A stretch of 64,000 nt of DNA from Tetrapyrgos nigripes (Eukaryota; Basidiomycota; Agaricomycetes; Agaricales; Campanellaceae), in assembly GCA_013368315.1 (NCBI GenBank), contig JAACJM010000106.1, forward strand, positions 219,995-283,994, written 5' to 3'. The notes under the pieces are model-generated. The model was not told where the DNA came from, did not search any database, and saw only the letters and a list, made by a program, of their open reading frames with translations. The position numbers and the translations under genes were made by a program. Below are positions 47,251 to 58,816 of the stretch, piece after piece (within the stretch, counting starts at the first letter, position 1; each line of letters opens with the position of its first letter).

Positions 47251-47342
47251 CGACGCCAGCAGGGTTCGAACCTGCGCCCTCAAAGAGGAACAGATAAATT
47301 TGAAATTCAAATCTGTCGCCGTAACCACTTGGCTATAGCGCC
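47251..47342 (-). tRNA. tRNA-Ser(UGA) with a 10-nt intron
   Basis: On the minus strand the acceptor stem GGCGCTA pairs with TGGCGTC. The D-arm is GCC/GGC, the anticodon stem ACAGA/TCTGT with anticodon TGA, the long variable arm CCTC-TTT-GAGG and the T-arm GCAGG-TTCGAAC-CCTGC. The long variable arm and the anticodon identify serine. A 10-nt intron (47296-47305) follows the base 3' of the anticodon. Mature length is about 82 nt before CCA. A-box and B-box promoters are internal and intact. Confidence 0.94.
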
Positions 47343-47551
47343 GACGATTATAATCCCCGTGCTTTCTCTCATCAGCAATTACAGATTCCAACGTGACTGT
47401 GACAGCACTGCACTCGAAGCCATGTGATACCGCGTCACCAAATGTCACGCGTCGTTTGCCTTCTTTTTAAAGTTTCAACCACCACCACCACCCCGAGTGC
47501 GTGGCATCTCCACTCCTACTACACCCATCATTGGTATTTTGAGAGCTCATA

Positions 47552-48834
47552 ATGAGATTCAGAACTTTGGTTGACAACGTTTCTACCTTCTCTCGTGCGT
47601 GTTTGGATCTATCTTGTCTCAACATCATAGCCTCAATCACGGAAAGGAATTATCCAATCGGTGGATAAACTTCAGAAAAAATGTATAATCAAGTTTACTG
47701 AGTCAAGCATGCACGTCATCTGTAATCATGAAGCGAATGAAGGTGGTATCCAGGTTTGGTCGTAAGTCGTTCCCCGATTTTTTCTACCTGTCTTACGCGC
47801 TTTTTCTTTGGACGATCTCCTAATCAGTCGAATCAAGATATCTTCTCTGTTCTCAGATTACCGCATACAATCTACCGCTAATAACGAGATAACCATGCTT
47901 CTTCATGCCGAAGCCCTCATTGGTGCTTTACGCTCAGCTTCGCCTAACGGAGGAGGCATCGGTGGCGGAGGTGGAAATGTAGGATCACTGGACACAGATG
48001 AGGTATGATTCTCGTTTCATCCCAAATTTATTCATCATCTGACTCTGGTTGCAGGTCATCATGAAATTGGCTAAGAAGAACGACCAAGCCGTTCTCTCAT
48101 TCGAAATCCGGGGAACTTCTCGGCAAGGAAAGAGAATGAAGGTGACCCAGGACGTGAGGATTGAAGTCATGAAACCAGAGACGCTGAGATTGAACGAGCC
48201 TATGTGTCCTGAACCAGACGTGGGTGAAATTGACTTTACCGGTGTTCTCGTCTTCCTGACTTCGTTCTTGACAGATTCACGTCATTCTCCCGCCTCTGGT
48301 CAAGATACGGACGATTGTTGATCGTATGAAGGGCATGTCCGACATCCTCACTTTTCAAGCCAATCATTCTGGTTGTATGAAATTGAAAATAGAGAGCGAT
48401 CAGGCCAATGTAGAAACTGAGTGGAAGGGATTGGCTGTACCGGAGATGAGTGCGTGGTTCTGTATGTTGAGTTTCTGGTCTTTTCTCTCATGCATATTTC
48501 GTTATGTAGCAAGGGATAACTTGGCTTCTCAACCACAAACCCAAGAGCTGTCGCAAGAGGTTGAGAAGGTGAAGGATCCGGAGGAACTCTTCTCTGTCGA
48601 TGTATCTATCAAGAGCTTCCTCAAGTTCTTGAACTCCCATGTGGTATCGAGTACCACCATTGCTTGTAATTGGCCATCTGTCTGTTGACTCTTTGTTCAT
48701 GGACGCTGACTTCTCTCTAAACAGGCATATGCCAGAAGCACTGTCTCATTCTCTACGTCTACATTGGTGACGTGGCGGACGCAGGAGGTGTATTAACGTA
48801 CTACGTCCCTGCGATCATTGACGAGGCCTACTAG
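47552..48834 (+). CDS. HUS1: HUS1, checkpoint clamp (9-1-1) subunit
   Basis: Seven exons, 47552-47594, 47647-47761, 47828-48002, 48055-48219, 48275-48449, 48510-48665 and 48725-48834, give about 312 aa, all in phase. The whole HUS1 fold is visible: MRFRTLVDNVSTFSRIIQSV, KKCIIKFTESSMHVIC, GIQVWS at the start; EALIGALRSA with a small Gly-rich loop insert; DIHVILPPLVKIRTIVDRMK; and KFLNSHVVSSTTIACIC near the end. HUS1 forms the PCNA-like Rad9-Rad1-Hus1 ring loaded at damaged DNA to activate ATR/Mec1-type kinases. Length is close to the family norm. The serine tRNA lies about 200 bp upstream on the other strand. Confidence 0.93.
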
Positions 48835-49209
48835 TGGACGGAAATTGGTATCCGGATACGAAAACCTCGACGACGCAGCGTGGAAACAAAGTTCTTGCTG
48901 CCATCGAAGTTAGCTTATACAGTGGCCGTTCACCGGGGTTCCAAGATTTGGCTGACACAAACTTTTTGGTTCCTCATGGACATTATGGCATGAATATGGA
49001 CTACATATCCGAACAAGGCAGCATATTTAGCCAAGGAAGGAAACGCTCTAAGCTCTATCGATGTTGATTGACAGATTGGATATGGACGATAGAAGACTCA
49101 TAAGACTGTAGGTAGGGTCGATGAATGAATGACAGCATGGAGGACTTTGAATCCTTAGGCTTTAAATACGAAGCTCGACCTCCAAGTGGACCGTTCCTTC
49201 AGCGAGGTA
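48835..49209. other. Intergenic interval before the F-box gene
   Basis: About 375 bp. Its last ~100 bases (from about 49110) are also present before the decayed copy at 53190, so the duplication included upstream sequence. Confidence 0.5.
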
Positions 49210-50855
49210 ATGATGCATCACGCACTCCAGATCTCAGAAGTCCTGCGCATCATCTTCCAGTTCCTCCACGAAGCCAAGCATTCGCGCTCAGCTGCAAATC
49301 CTCTCGTTCGTTGCACGACAGTTTGCAAACTCTGGTCGGACATCTCTCTCGACTTACTTTGGTACAGGGTGTTGGATTTTGTACGTTTCGCGAAACTTCT
49401 GGCCCCAGTTAGATCAACTTCCTTAGTATGGCACTTCCCTTTCTATGTAAGTCTAATCATGTCTTTCCTCCGCTTCTGGAAGACTCTAATCATAGTACTT
49501 ACATCGTTCTGAAGGAGTTTGAAACTTCACCTACTTTAGACAGCTGGGATCGATTCCGGCAGCATTACTCCCATCGAGTATTCGAATTCAAGATCGAGCC
49601 GCTCTGGGTCTCCCTCAATGCATTGATTGCAGTGATTGCTGTAACACGACCTTCCGATGAACATCCAATCTTTCCAAATATCCGAGTTATCCATTGGAAC
49701 TCCACGACTCAGTGCTTTGATGCAGCCAGGATGTTTATGCACGAGACCTTGGAGGAGTGCTCATTCAGAGGTCGATGTCCTTTGAATTTCGTCGAAATGA
49801 TACCAACGAAAGTGCCTTTCCTTCGACGTCTCGATCTTAGCGAGTTCGTCGTCAGCGAGCTCGTCGACGTGCAGGCTATCACGACGACGATCCAGCAGCT
49901 TCCTCATCTGACTTCATTGCATCTACCTGCATTGGCGGACATTTCGGGGATTCTCGTAGCAGCAGGAGCGATGGAGAAGCTCGAACATCTTTGCATTGCT
50001 TCTATAGGTAGAGGACGGGCTTTTAGTCCTCTTCCGAGTCCAAGCTGCTTACCATCATGGTTTCCGTCCCTTTCTTCCTTGACGATCGTTACTGTCTATC
50101 AGGTAGTGACGACGTTGCTGTCATTGCAGCCTCTTGATTCTATCAGGACAATCAACGTACGCTCTGTATCCCAGGAATCCCCGGCAGAGCACCATCGTCT
50201 CTTTGACGCCATTTCTCGAGCTTGCCCCTTCATCGAATGCGTTCGCGTCAAATGCAAGACTGAAATACACCGTCCGCCTTTCCAGCGTGTTTCTTTTGGG
50301 GATATCCAGCCTCTCTTGCATTGTCGAGCCATACGAGATCTTTCCATCGTACACGCTTATGCTTTGGATCTTTCTGAAGCGGACGTTGAGAGACTCGCTT
50401 CACAGTGGCGTTTTCTCGAAAAAATATCCCTTTCACCACAAATGGTTCCAGGACTGTTTAGTAGACATTCGGATCCCGAGGGGCAACTTGGGACACATCT
50501 TGGACTTCGGGCTGTGGTTCCTTTCATCAGGTATTGTCCTGATATCAAGGAAATCGGCTTGTTCCTCGTTGTGAAGCCCATCGACTCCGGTGTTGTTGAT
50601 CATAGCGCGGAGCTGAACTCCCTCTCTCAGTGCATGCCTTTCCGAAAACTACAATCCCTCGATCTCGGTAGTTCACGACTGGAGAATCGTGTAGCACCTC
50701 AAGAAGTGGCGTCATTCATTAACCAACTCTTATGTCTGGGAGGCAGGCTGTTTTATGATAAAGTTGGTCAGTTTAGAACTGAGTGGGGTGTTGTGGAAGA
50801 TACTGTAAAATGTCTCTCACGGGAAGGAGTGATTACCATTAATAGAGTGTCATAG
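49210..50855 (+). CDS. F-box/LRR-like protein, intact copy of a duplicated pair
   Basis: Two exons, 49210-49446 and 49515-50855, joined in phase 0 across a 68-bp intron, give about 525 aa. The N-terminus (ISEVLRIIFQFL, VRCTTVCKLWSDISLDLLWYRV) is an F-box for Skp1 binding. The body has leucine-rich segments (FLRRLDLSEFVVSELVD, LPHLTSLHLPALADISG, FRKLQSLDLGSSRLEN), like WD/LRR-type basidiomycete F-box proteins. I chose the first ATG of the ATGATG pair at 49210. Substrate unknown. A damaged duplicate lies about 2.3 kb downstream. Confidence 0.82.
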
Positions 50856-53189
50856 TAAAAGCTAAGGTACTCAGTAGACCTGAGTCATTCTTCAATTTAT
50901 GAATGACAGTACGATTCTTTGCAGTTGCCCACAAGTTGAAACCTCAAGGTATAGGGGCTACGCCTTCTGATAATAACGGCACATCCATTCTTCAGCAGCT
51001 CTAAATCCGTAATAACACCGCTATAAGTTGGCTTGGAGGAGGATAAATTATTGGTCCCTTTACTGAATTTTGCTTCATGAAAGTTCCCTCGCCTATATGA
51101 GGCCTGCTCCCGTTCACGGCGGTACCACCATCCCCGTCACCACGCTCAATGGTAAGATAGCATTGTAATGCCTTGCCATTCCTTCGGATAACCCCTGACC
51201 AGCCCTCAGGCCTCAGTAATTAATCATCCATTCGGATAATCTTCCCCATTTCTGAATATGTCGGTGCAGGCCACTGTATACAGCGGCAGGTACGAGTCCT
51301 CATCCCATTGCCCAAGAAGCAATTGAACTATTGATTCTGAAGATAGGTCATGGTCTGGGCACTGGTTCGTTGCTCGACGAAAGATTTGCTTGATGCCGAT
51401 TCTGCCGTGTTGACAGAAAAGGATATTTTCCCGGGATCAGGATAGCCATTTTTGCTCGGAATAAGACACGTCCTAGTCCTATAGATAGGACTCGTAGCCA
51501 ACCCTGCCATCCCTGATCAACTCGGCGTCATTATGACAGGGATCTGATATGAGCTGGTCAACCAGGGAACCAGTGGTATAATCTTTGACTTCCATCTTGG
51601 ATTTGATTATCAGCATCCATGAATACTTACCATGTATTTGGAATCATTGATTAGACCTCAGTCTCTCCTATCGGTCGAGCATTCATACTCGTGTCCTCCT
51701 TGAAAAGCATTGCTTTCTCTACAGTGGGGCTTTCTTTGTGACGCCCAACGGTAAAGTTGTCTTTAGGGCGAGGTTTACGATTGGGGCTGGTGTAAAGAAC
51801 CAAGGAGTGACAATCCCAGATAGGTGAGCAAGAGTGCGACGATGCTGAAGATTAGAGTCCCAAGTGAGATACTGACGAAGACAGAGAACGGGAGACGCAG
51901 GCGGTAGTGACTTGACAAGGTCAGTTGGCTCGACACGATCGGGTGAGAGAGAAAGACGAGAGAAGGAGTTTAATGTGAGACATCAACTGCTGATTCGTGA
52001 ACTGTTTCACGCTTCTAATGATACTCTAGACCATTTCCGGAGATAGTACATAGGGGATCTGCAGGTAGGAAGGTGTCATGGTTCTCGTTGCCGGGCAGGT
52101 AACATACAATGTAGTCGAAGTCCAAGAGCCAGCAGGACTCAGAAAAATCGTTGCTGTCACGAAGGGAAAAGCATGCGTGCATAGATTACCTTTGTTACCA
52201 CTGTTTGCAGACCAGTCCCTCGGCTGCCTACGAGCTTCTCTTGCTTGTGGCATCACAGTGTGAGACTATTGGCCGCTCCGGCAGTGTGACCGTAAACCCG
52301 AAGCCCGAGATAGCCGGGGAAGCCTCATGCGAGGTTGCTGGTGCAGACGGCGTCAGACCCACTGAGGCAGGAGAAACCCCAATTATGAAGTTGATACCAC
52401 TGCCCATGTTTGGATACTGCCCGAAAAAAGGTCATAGGGGGGTGACAGCGACCGGCGTCTCGGTCGGGTTTATTTTATGTTGAACAGTACTCGAACAGTA
52501 CTACTCCAACGTTGGAGTAGTGGTTTTCCGATTGATGTTGGTCCTCAAGGCTTTTTGCGGCTTATTCAAGTCTAAGTCCAAACCACGGGTTTTCCGGTGT
52601 AATATTCTCAAGCCGCGTGTCTGCCGCATCCTTTGATTTGTTTCGTTTCCTTTTTGGTCAATTGGCGTTCAGCTCTTGGACTCATGCCGCGTAATAGATT
52701 CCTCCTCCTCCTCCTCCAAGTCTTCAAGACTTCAAGCTTCAAGCTTCAAGACCGCCTCGTTTTTTCTCAGCTGTCCGACAACCTTTCCTTATCATCATTC
52801 AACGCGTAGTCTCGTGTGGGTACGTGCTGTTACGTGTCGGGGTACGCCTTGACCTGGTGTCGTCCTGATACGGATCGTGACATAGGGTTGGCTGAATACA
52901 GCCGTATCAAGACTTTCTCCTCAGAGGTGACTGCCCTTGGCTGCCGCCAGCTCGGTCCATTTTTGACGACGTTCTCTGTACATTCCGCAGTGTTCTTTCC
53001 ACGAGACGGTAAGCTAGACGATACGCCGGGGGTCCGGGAAGCATCCCGATGTACCTAGTAAGCCAATACTAATAGTACATCATTGTCCCAGGATCAGCGG
53101 AAAAATCGGACCTACTTAGCTTGTTTTGGCTTGCTGCCAACCCCTACGTAGCAACCCGTTCCAGAAACCCGGGGTTTTACTGATCCAGC
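50856..53189. other. Gene-poor interval between the F-box duplicates
   Basis: About 2.3 kb. No confident gene. A coding-like patch at about 51723-51834 (FFVTPNGKVVFRARFTIG, ending in a stop) and an ATG-plus-donor at about 51100-51150 hint at a decayed or unrecognised small gene. There is a perfect 20-bp palindrome at 52501-52520, a (CCT)n run near 52700 and short CTTCAAG repeats near 52730-52750. Confidence 0.4.
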
Positions 53190-54125
53190 AGGGTCGATAA
53201 ATGAATGACAGCGGGGAGGACTTAGGCCTTAAATGCGAAGGCTGAGCTCCAAGTGGATCGTTCCTTCAACGAGGTAATGATGCATCACTCCAGCTCCCAG
53301 AACTCCTGCGCATCATCTTCCAATTCCTCCACGAAGGCAAGCATTCGCGGTCAACTGTAAATCCTCTCATTCGTTGCACGACAGTTTGCAAACTCTGGTC
53401 GGACATCTCTCTCGACTTACTTTGGTACACGGTATCGGATTTTGTACGTTTCGCGAAACTTCTGGCCCCTGTTAGATCAACTTCCTTAGTATGGCAATTG
53501 TCTTTCCTCCATGTCCGGAAGACTCTGATCATACATCGTTCTGAAGGAGTTCGAAACTTCACCTACTTTAGACAGCTGGAATCGATTCCAGCAGCATTAC
53601 TCCCATCGAGTATTCGAATTCAAAATCGAGCCGCTCTGGGTCTCCTTCAATGGATTGCTTGCAGTGATTGCTGTAACACGACCTTCCGATGAACATCCAA
53701 TCTTTCCAAATATCCGAGTCATTCATTGGAACTCCACGACGCAGTGCTCTGATGCAGAGAAAGTGCCTTTCCTTCGACGTCTCGATCTGAGCGAGTTCAT
53801 CTTCGTCGATGTGCAGGTTCTCACGACGATGATCCAGCAGCTTCTTCATCTGACCTTATTGCATCTACCTGGATTGGGGGAGGTTTCGGAGATTCTCTTG
53901 GCAGCAGAAGCGATGGACAAGCTCGAACATATTTGCATGACTTCTAGAGGTAGAGGACGGATTATGAGGTGCCGTCTGGTAAAAGAATAAAATGTCCGAC
54001 GTTTTGTTCAGATGAAATGTAGTTATAGTGCATTTAAACGTCCGAAATCCATGTCCTGCTATACTATCAGGACAATCAACATACTTTCTGTATCCCAGCT
54101 ACAAGAGACTCTGAAGCACTATATT
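53190..54125 (+). pseudogene. Decayed duplicate of the F-box gene
   Basis: Starting at about 53190 the sequence closely follows the intact F-box gene from about 49110, including the shared upstream bases and the start region (ATGATGCATCAC). The F-box region is frameshifted. The exon-2 part (AVIAVTRPSDEHPIFPNIRV) is readable but lacks the stretch that follows QCFDAARMF in the intact gene. Clear similarity stops near 53985, and a further piece at about 54060-54110 matches the intact gene around 50143-50180, so about 110 bases of the parent are missing there too. The remaining C-terminal half is absent. Several independent lesions make this a pseudogene. Confidence 0.85.
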
Positions 54126-55404
54126 CAAGCCATCAATTAAATGTAGAAAGATTTCTCTATCTAAATGTGGTCTCGAGGATCCAGACTGACGATACACAGA
54201 TAACTTAATCTAAATGCATCAGATTCATCTCGAAGCATCACACACCGAGGATCAAACTCTGAGGGTGAGATAGAAACTGGGTGCTGTGAGAGTTGTGAAG
54301 GACTTGGAAAAAAGTGGTCCAAAACGAGAAAACTGAACATAATATGCCACGTTTCATGACAACACTCAACACATCTGCGAGTCGTCTTCTCGTTCCCACC
54401 ACCAAAAGCACTCATAGATAGCATCAGGTTATCGTGTTCAATGTTAAATCGAACAATATCCAGTTCTATCTGCTCTACAAGCAACTCGTATCTAAGCTCT
54501 ACTAGCTTTCTACTCAGCACTCTATTTGGTGAGCTCTATTGACTGGTCACCCTACGCTAAATATTTGCTGCTTCATTAGGTTATGGGCCTTGTGGGCCAT
54601 TGATGCTGGTCTTATCCCATACAACTACCATTGTCAAGATGGATCGCATTGTCAAGGTCAACGGCGAGCTCATCACCGAGTAAGCTGTCAGACTCGATGA
54701 TTGTGCAGTTGGTGGATCGATGTTTTGCTTTGTCTCTTTCTTCATCTATATTGCCCGGTAAAATATATAACCTGGGTTCAGTTTAGAGTCGCATTAGGCA
54801 CTCTTTGCTGGTTTAGTTATAGATCTAGATAAGTCACTTTATACCTGTAACAGTTATTTGTGGAACCCTTATGGATCTACAGATAGTTGTATGCAGAGTG
54901 ACCAGCACACTTTGCAGCCTCCACTTTAGTGTGGGACTGTTTTTCACACTCAGGCAAAACTCCGTAGTCATTCAGATGAGCCAGGGGTGTTTATAAAAGT
55001 TGCCAATCTAGATCTATAGAAAAACAGTAGTTAGATAGTGCTCCCCTATATGCTTTAAGGCATCTCTACACCCATTAGGAAGTACTGTGCCACTATAGTC
55101 AATATTGCGACTTCTAGAGTAATCATGTGCTCTCTGTCAAGAGTATGGTCTCTGACAGTGTGAAATTGATTGAGAAGCACTGATGAAGAAGTTAATATAG
55201 GATTCCATTATGTGCACATACCGGCATATAGTTGATTAATGCAAATGTATTATGTACATTCCTTGTCTGGGGCGTTTGCTCAGAAAGGAGAAGGAATTTT
55301 GCAATCATCCTATACACTGTGGTTGTATTAGACCCTTCGATGTTCCTTGGAACTTGTGACCTATTGGATGGACATCTTTACTGATTGATGCTTCATAGAT
55401 CAAC
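54126..55404. other. AT-rich interval, possibly 5' LTR/leader of the copia element
   Basis: About 1.3 kb. No host gene recognised. Base composition becomes AT-rich like the following copia gag, so part of this is probably the element's 5' LTR and leader, but I could not define LTR ends or a primer-binding site. A minus-strand open frame at 54161-54520 has no domain. Confidence 0.35.
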
Positions 55405-56914
55405 ATGTCTTCCAACAATGCTAACAACAACTCTGAAAGCATCTTCAACGTTCCCATCCTCAATACCACCAATTATGAGTTTTGGAACTATGCTATCACC
55501 TGCCTCCTTGAAGCCAAAGGCCTTAGCAGGGTTGCTTCAGGTACTCAAGTCCCACTGAAACAGGTAATGCACCTTCTTATCCTGAAGGATTTGAACAAAT
55601 TTCTGATAAAGCTTTTAATGCTTTAACTGAATCTGAACAATCATCTTATAACCATACCATTGCAATTTTTAATGATCAATGGAATCAACATCAAATTTTG
55701 GTTAAAAAATATGATCGGGAATTAGTTGAAACTTATAAGCTTCAAAGTTCTTGGGATGAAAAAGATGAACAGGCCTTGGGTTATATTTCCTCCTTTCTTC
55801 CAAATAATGTGGGTTTTGAAATGAGAGAGTTCACTAGAGAAGAAATAGATGAAAACCATTGTGCCAAAGCAAAAGGAGATTATACCTCAAAAATGCTTTG
55901 GGATAAAGTAGACAAGAAATACAGTTCTCCTGGCCCAATGTCATGGTTCTTAGACTTCAAAGAGTTCATGTCTTGGACACTTGATGAGAAGAAAGATCCT
56001 GCAAACCAGATTGCATCTCTGGGAGCATTTCTCACACATCTTAAAGCCCATGGATTCACAGTCTTTTCTTGATGGATCACATTCTGCAATCCTGGGAAAA
56101 CTATGCTCAATTCACACTTGCCACTATTGAACCAAAGAACCTGACTATGGCACATGTGGAAGGACTTATTCTTGTTGAGTATAAACGAGAGACTGGTCAA
56201 TCTTTGGAATCATCTCTTCTTACCTGCATTACTAGGGATAGACAAAAGTTTGATTCTGCACCCAATTGGAACAACCAGAAGGCTGGATCTTCTAAACAGA
56301 AGAACCAAAACAAGGGTAAGAGTAAACAACCCAAACCTCAGGAACCTTCTAATAATGTTACAACAGGTGATGTGAATCAAGGGGGAGATAAAAAGAAGAA
56401 AACTCATCGCAGTAAGAAGAAGAAGGGTTCCAAAAAAGGTGCTGCTAATTTAGCTAATCCAGAAGTCGAAGCTGATTCAGATTCTGATGATGATGCTCCT
56501 TTAATGGTGACCGCTTTTATGGCAAATCCTTTTATGAATGCCACATTAGATCCAATCGAAATCAGTGATACTGATGATCTACTGGAGACATGTGAGCAAC
56601 CCATTTATGAACTTCTTCCCTATCATAACTTTCTGATTGTTCGATCAGATTGCTTTATTGACGAGAACAATGATTCTTCTTTGAAGGAAAGAGTAAAGCG
56701 GAACTTAGCTAAACAGGTCAGACCGCAAACAATTTCGGGTTACTTCATTCTTACTCATTATGAGAGACTCATGATCAATGAACTTGCACAGGAGACAGTT
56801 GATTTTGAAAGCTTTCTCAGAGTAGAAGCTCGTCATCAAATGACTCGTAAGCTAGCTGAAGTTTGGGATTATACATACAATTCTGATGGCACTCATACAG
56901 AACCTTATCTTTGA
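55405..56914 (+). pseudogene. Copia gag (broken)
   Basis: Starts MSSNNANNNSESIFNV then LNTTNYEFWNYAITCLLEAK, the classic copia gag opening (UBN2/DUF4219 type). The frame slips at about 55552 and again near 56070, then continues through VEGLILVEYKRE. The C-terminal part is Lys-rich and basic (KKKKTHRSKKKKGSKKG), where a zinc knuckle is usual, but no CCHC is visible. The frame ends at a TGA at 56912-56914, yet the codons after it stay open in the same frame into the protease segment. Codon use is much more A/T-ending than in nearby host genes. Confidence 0.75.
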
Positions 56915-57013
56915 GCAAAAGAGGATCTCAATGGTGATGAACATCATGAAGGAACTATCTGTCCCATTCAGAAACAAATTGAGGAAGAGGTTGAGTATTT
57001 TTGCTGTTATATC

Positions 57014-58085
57014 ATGAATAAAGCTTTGTCTGATATGTGCAATTATAAATGGATCCCACAGCAGTTTAAAAAATGTGAGCCAGTCCCTTCAAAGCCTCCT
57101 TCTTTGATTGAGAGAGCTTACTGGCCTACTCCTGCTCAATCTGTTATGTGCACAAATGGTGTTACAATTAATACTCAATTTCATGATACATTGCTATATC
57201 CCGATTTTATTCGCACTCTACCTTTTCATCATACCAAAGCATCATCGTCATCTTCAAGTAGAAAGCAAAAGGCTGTTCAAGGTTCATCTTCTACTGAGTC
57301 ATCAGATTCTACATCTTTGGATCATAGCAAAGAAAGTTCCTTTAAATATATTCCTCTGAGTGTTGCATTCAAAATGTGGCAAGACAGAATGTCTCACATG
57401 TTCACAGATCCAATCCTCGAGAATATGAAAAGAGAACCTGATGAATCTGGAAATACCTCAAAAAAACCTCGCTATGATGTACCTTTAGAAGAAGAAGCTG
57501 GACCCTCATCTCTGGCAGATGCTATCAACATTTCCATTTCATCCAGATATCTTGCCAATGATGATGGTGTTAGTCTTGGTTCAGAATCAGATGTGGAAAT
57601 CTACATTGATGGAGACAAAACTATGGCTTTCTGGCAAGTATTTCACACTTCTAATAAAGATAGTGCACTCATACAATTGCCTCAGATCTCAATGTTGTTG
57701 GACTATTGTGAATCTCATACAGCCCTAGCGGCTATAGACAATTGTACTATTAATACAAATGATGTGCCTGTATTTATTTGTGAACAAAGTTTTGTTGCTT
57801 GTGCACATTGCTCAACATGTGAAAAGTATCCTTTGAATAGTATTTGTAAGAGTAAGATCACTGATGAAATAACCTATTGGGTTTCAGATTCGGGTGCATC
57901 AACTCACATTACAAACAATTTGATGGATTTTGCTCAATACCATAAGTTACCCAATCCAATTCCACTTCAAATTGCTGATAAAAGATCTGAAACTTACCTT
58001 GAAGGTGTTGGAACTGTGTTTATTGAACATATCAACAAAGAAGGAGTCAAACATACTATAAAACTATACCCAGTGTTTTATCAAC
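57014..58085 (+). pseudogene. Copia aspartic protease segment, truncated by the gypsy LTR
   Basis: In the same frame as the upstream gag. The protease motif is clear: YWVSDSGASTHITNNL, about 60 residues before the end. The open frame runs a few codons into the inserted LTR (ending about 58093) and then stops, so the natural polyprotein is cut at that point. No integrase or RT follows. Confidence 0.78.
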
Positions 58086-58573
58086 TGTCATGAATCGCCT
58101 CCGTCTCCTTCATTTTTCCTTCACTTACCTCTCTATTCCCTTCTACTATCTATTCACTTCTGTTCATCATTCTATCACCCTCCATAAACCCATAAATACT
58201 GATCACTTCTCATCATCGTTGTATAGATCTATGACTCACCTCTCCGTTTCCTTTATCTCCATGGACATTCTCATGTATATATTTTCTTACTTGACTCATA
58301 CCCTTATCTCCTCCGATTCCTAAACTCCATGGACATTCCCATATATTCATTTCTCTTCTATATATGTCTTAGATCTCGTAGCTAGGTTCCTTAGTCTGTT
58401 CACTTTGTCTCCACTCCGCTCTTAGTACAGTGCAGTGTCGAGCATAGTCAGCTACTCGATCTCTCTCTTCTCCTCTATCACTCTCTTCTTATATCGTCTC
58501 GTTGTAACTCATCAAATCTATCTTGCTCATTGTGTGACTTGGGTGGTTTTGCTAAGTGACAACGTTCATGACA
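58086..58573 (+). repeat. 5' LTR of the gypsy element
   Basis: Begins TGTCATGAA and ends with the exact reverse complement TTCATGACA, giving TG...CA ends with perfect 9-bp terminal inverted repeats and a length of 488 bp. The start coincides exactly with the loss of the copia protease frame. Pyrimidine-rich throughout; a TATATATG-like box lies near 58361. The flanking 5 bp on the left are TCAAC; the right-hand copy of any target duplication is off the window. Confidence 0.82.
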
Positions 58574-58816
58574 CTTGAACAGACTCTCTTACACCCACCT
58601 CACATCCAGACCCTCGACAAACACACTGGCTCTTAACTTCGAACCCCTCATTGACAACCTACAAACCCGACCTCCACCGTTCTATCCCTTCCCATCAATA
58701 AATCAGAATACTTCGTAAACTACCGAGAAGAACTTGAAGCAATAGTATACAAGCACGCTATCGAGCTCGACGATCATTGGATCATACTGAACAAGAGATC
58801 GTGGATTTCAGGTGAA

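Larger units (their letters stand above)
55405..58085 (+). mobile_element. Ty1/copia-type retrotransposon, 5' part, interrupted by a gypsy insertion
   Basis: AT-rich gag and protease segments are present. The pre-integrase, integrase, RT and RNase H parts are missing because a gypsy LTR begins at 58086. The rest of this copy would lie beyond the gypsy element and outside the window. A frameshift (about 55552), a disruption near 56070 and an in-frame TGA (56912-56914) suggest it is inactive. Confidence 0.82.

Noticed and set aside
54656..54700. Short ATG frame followed by GTAAGC, like a first exon
   Set aside because: Only about 14 codons and no following exon could be found.
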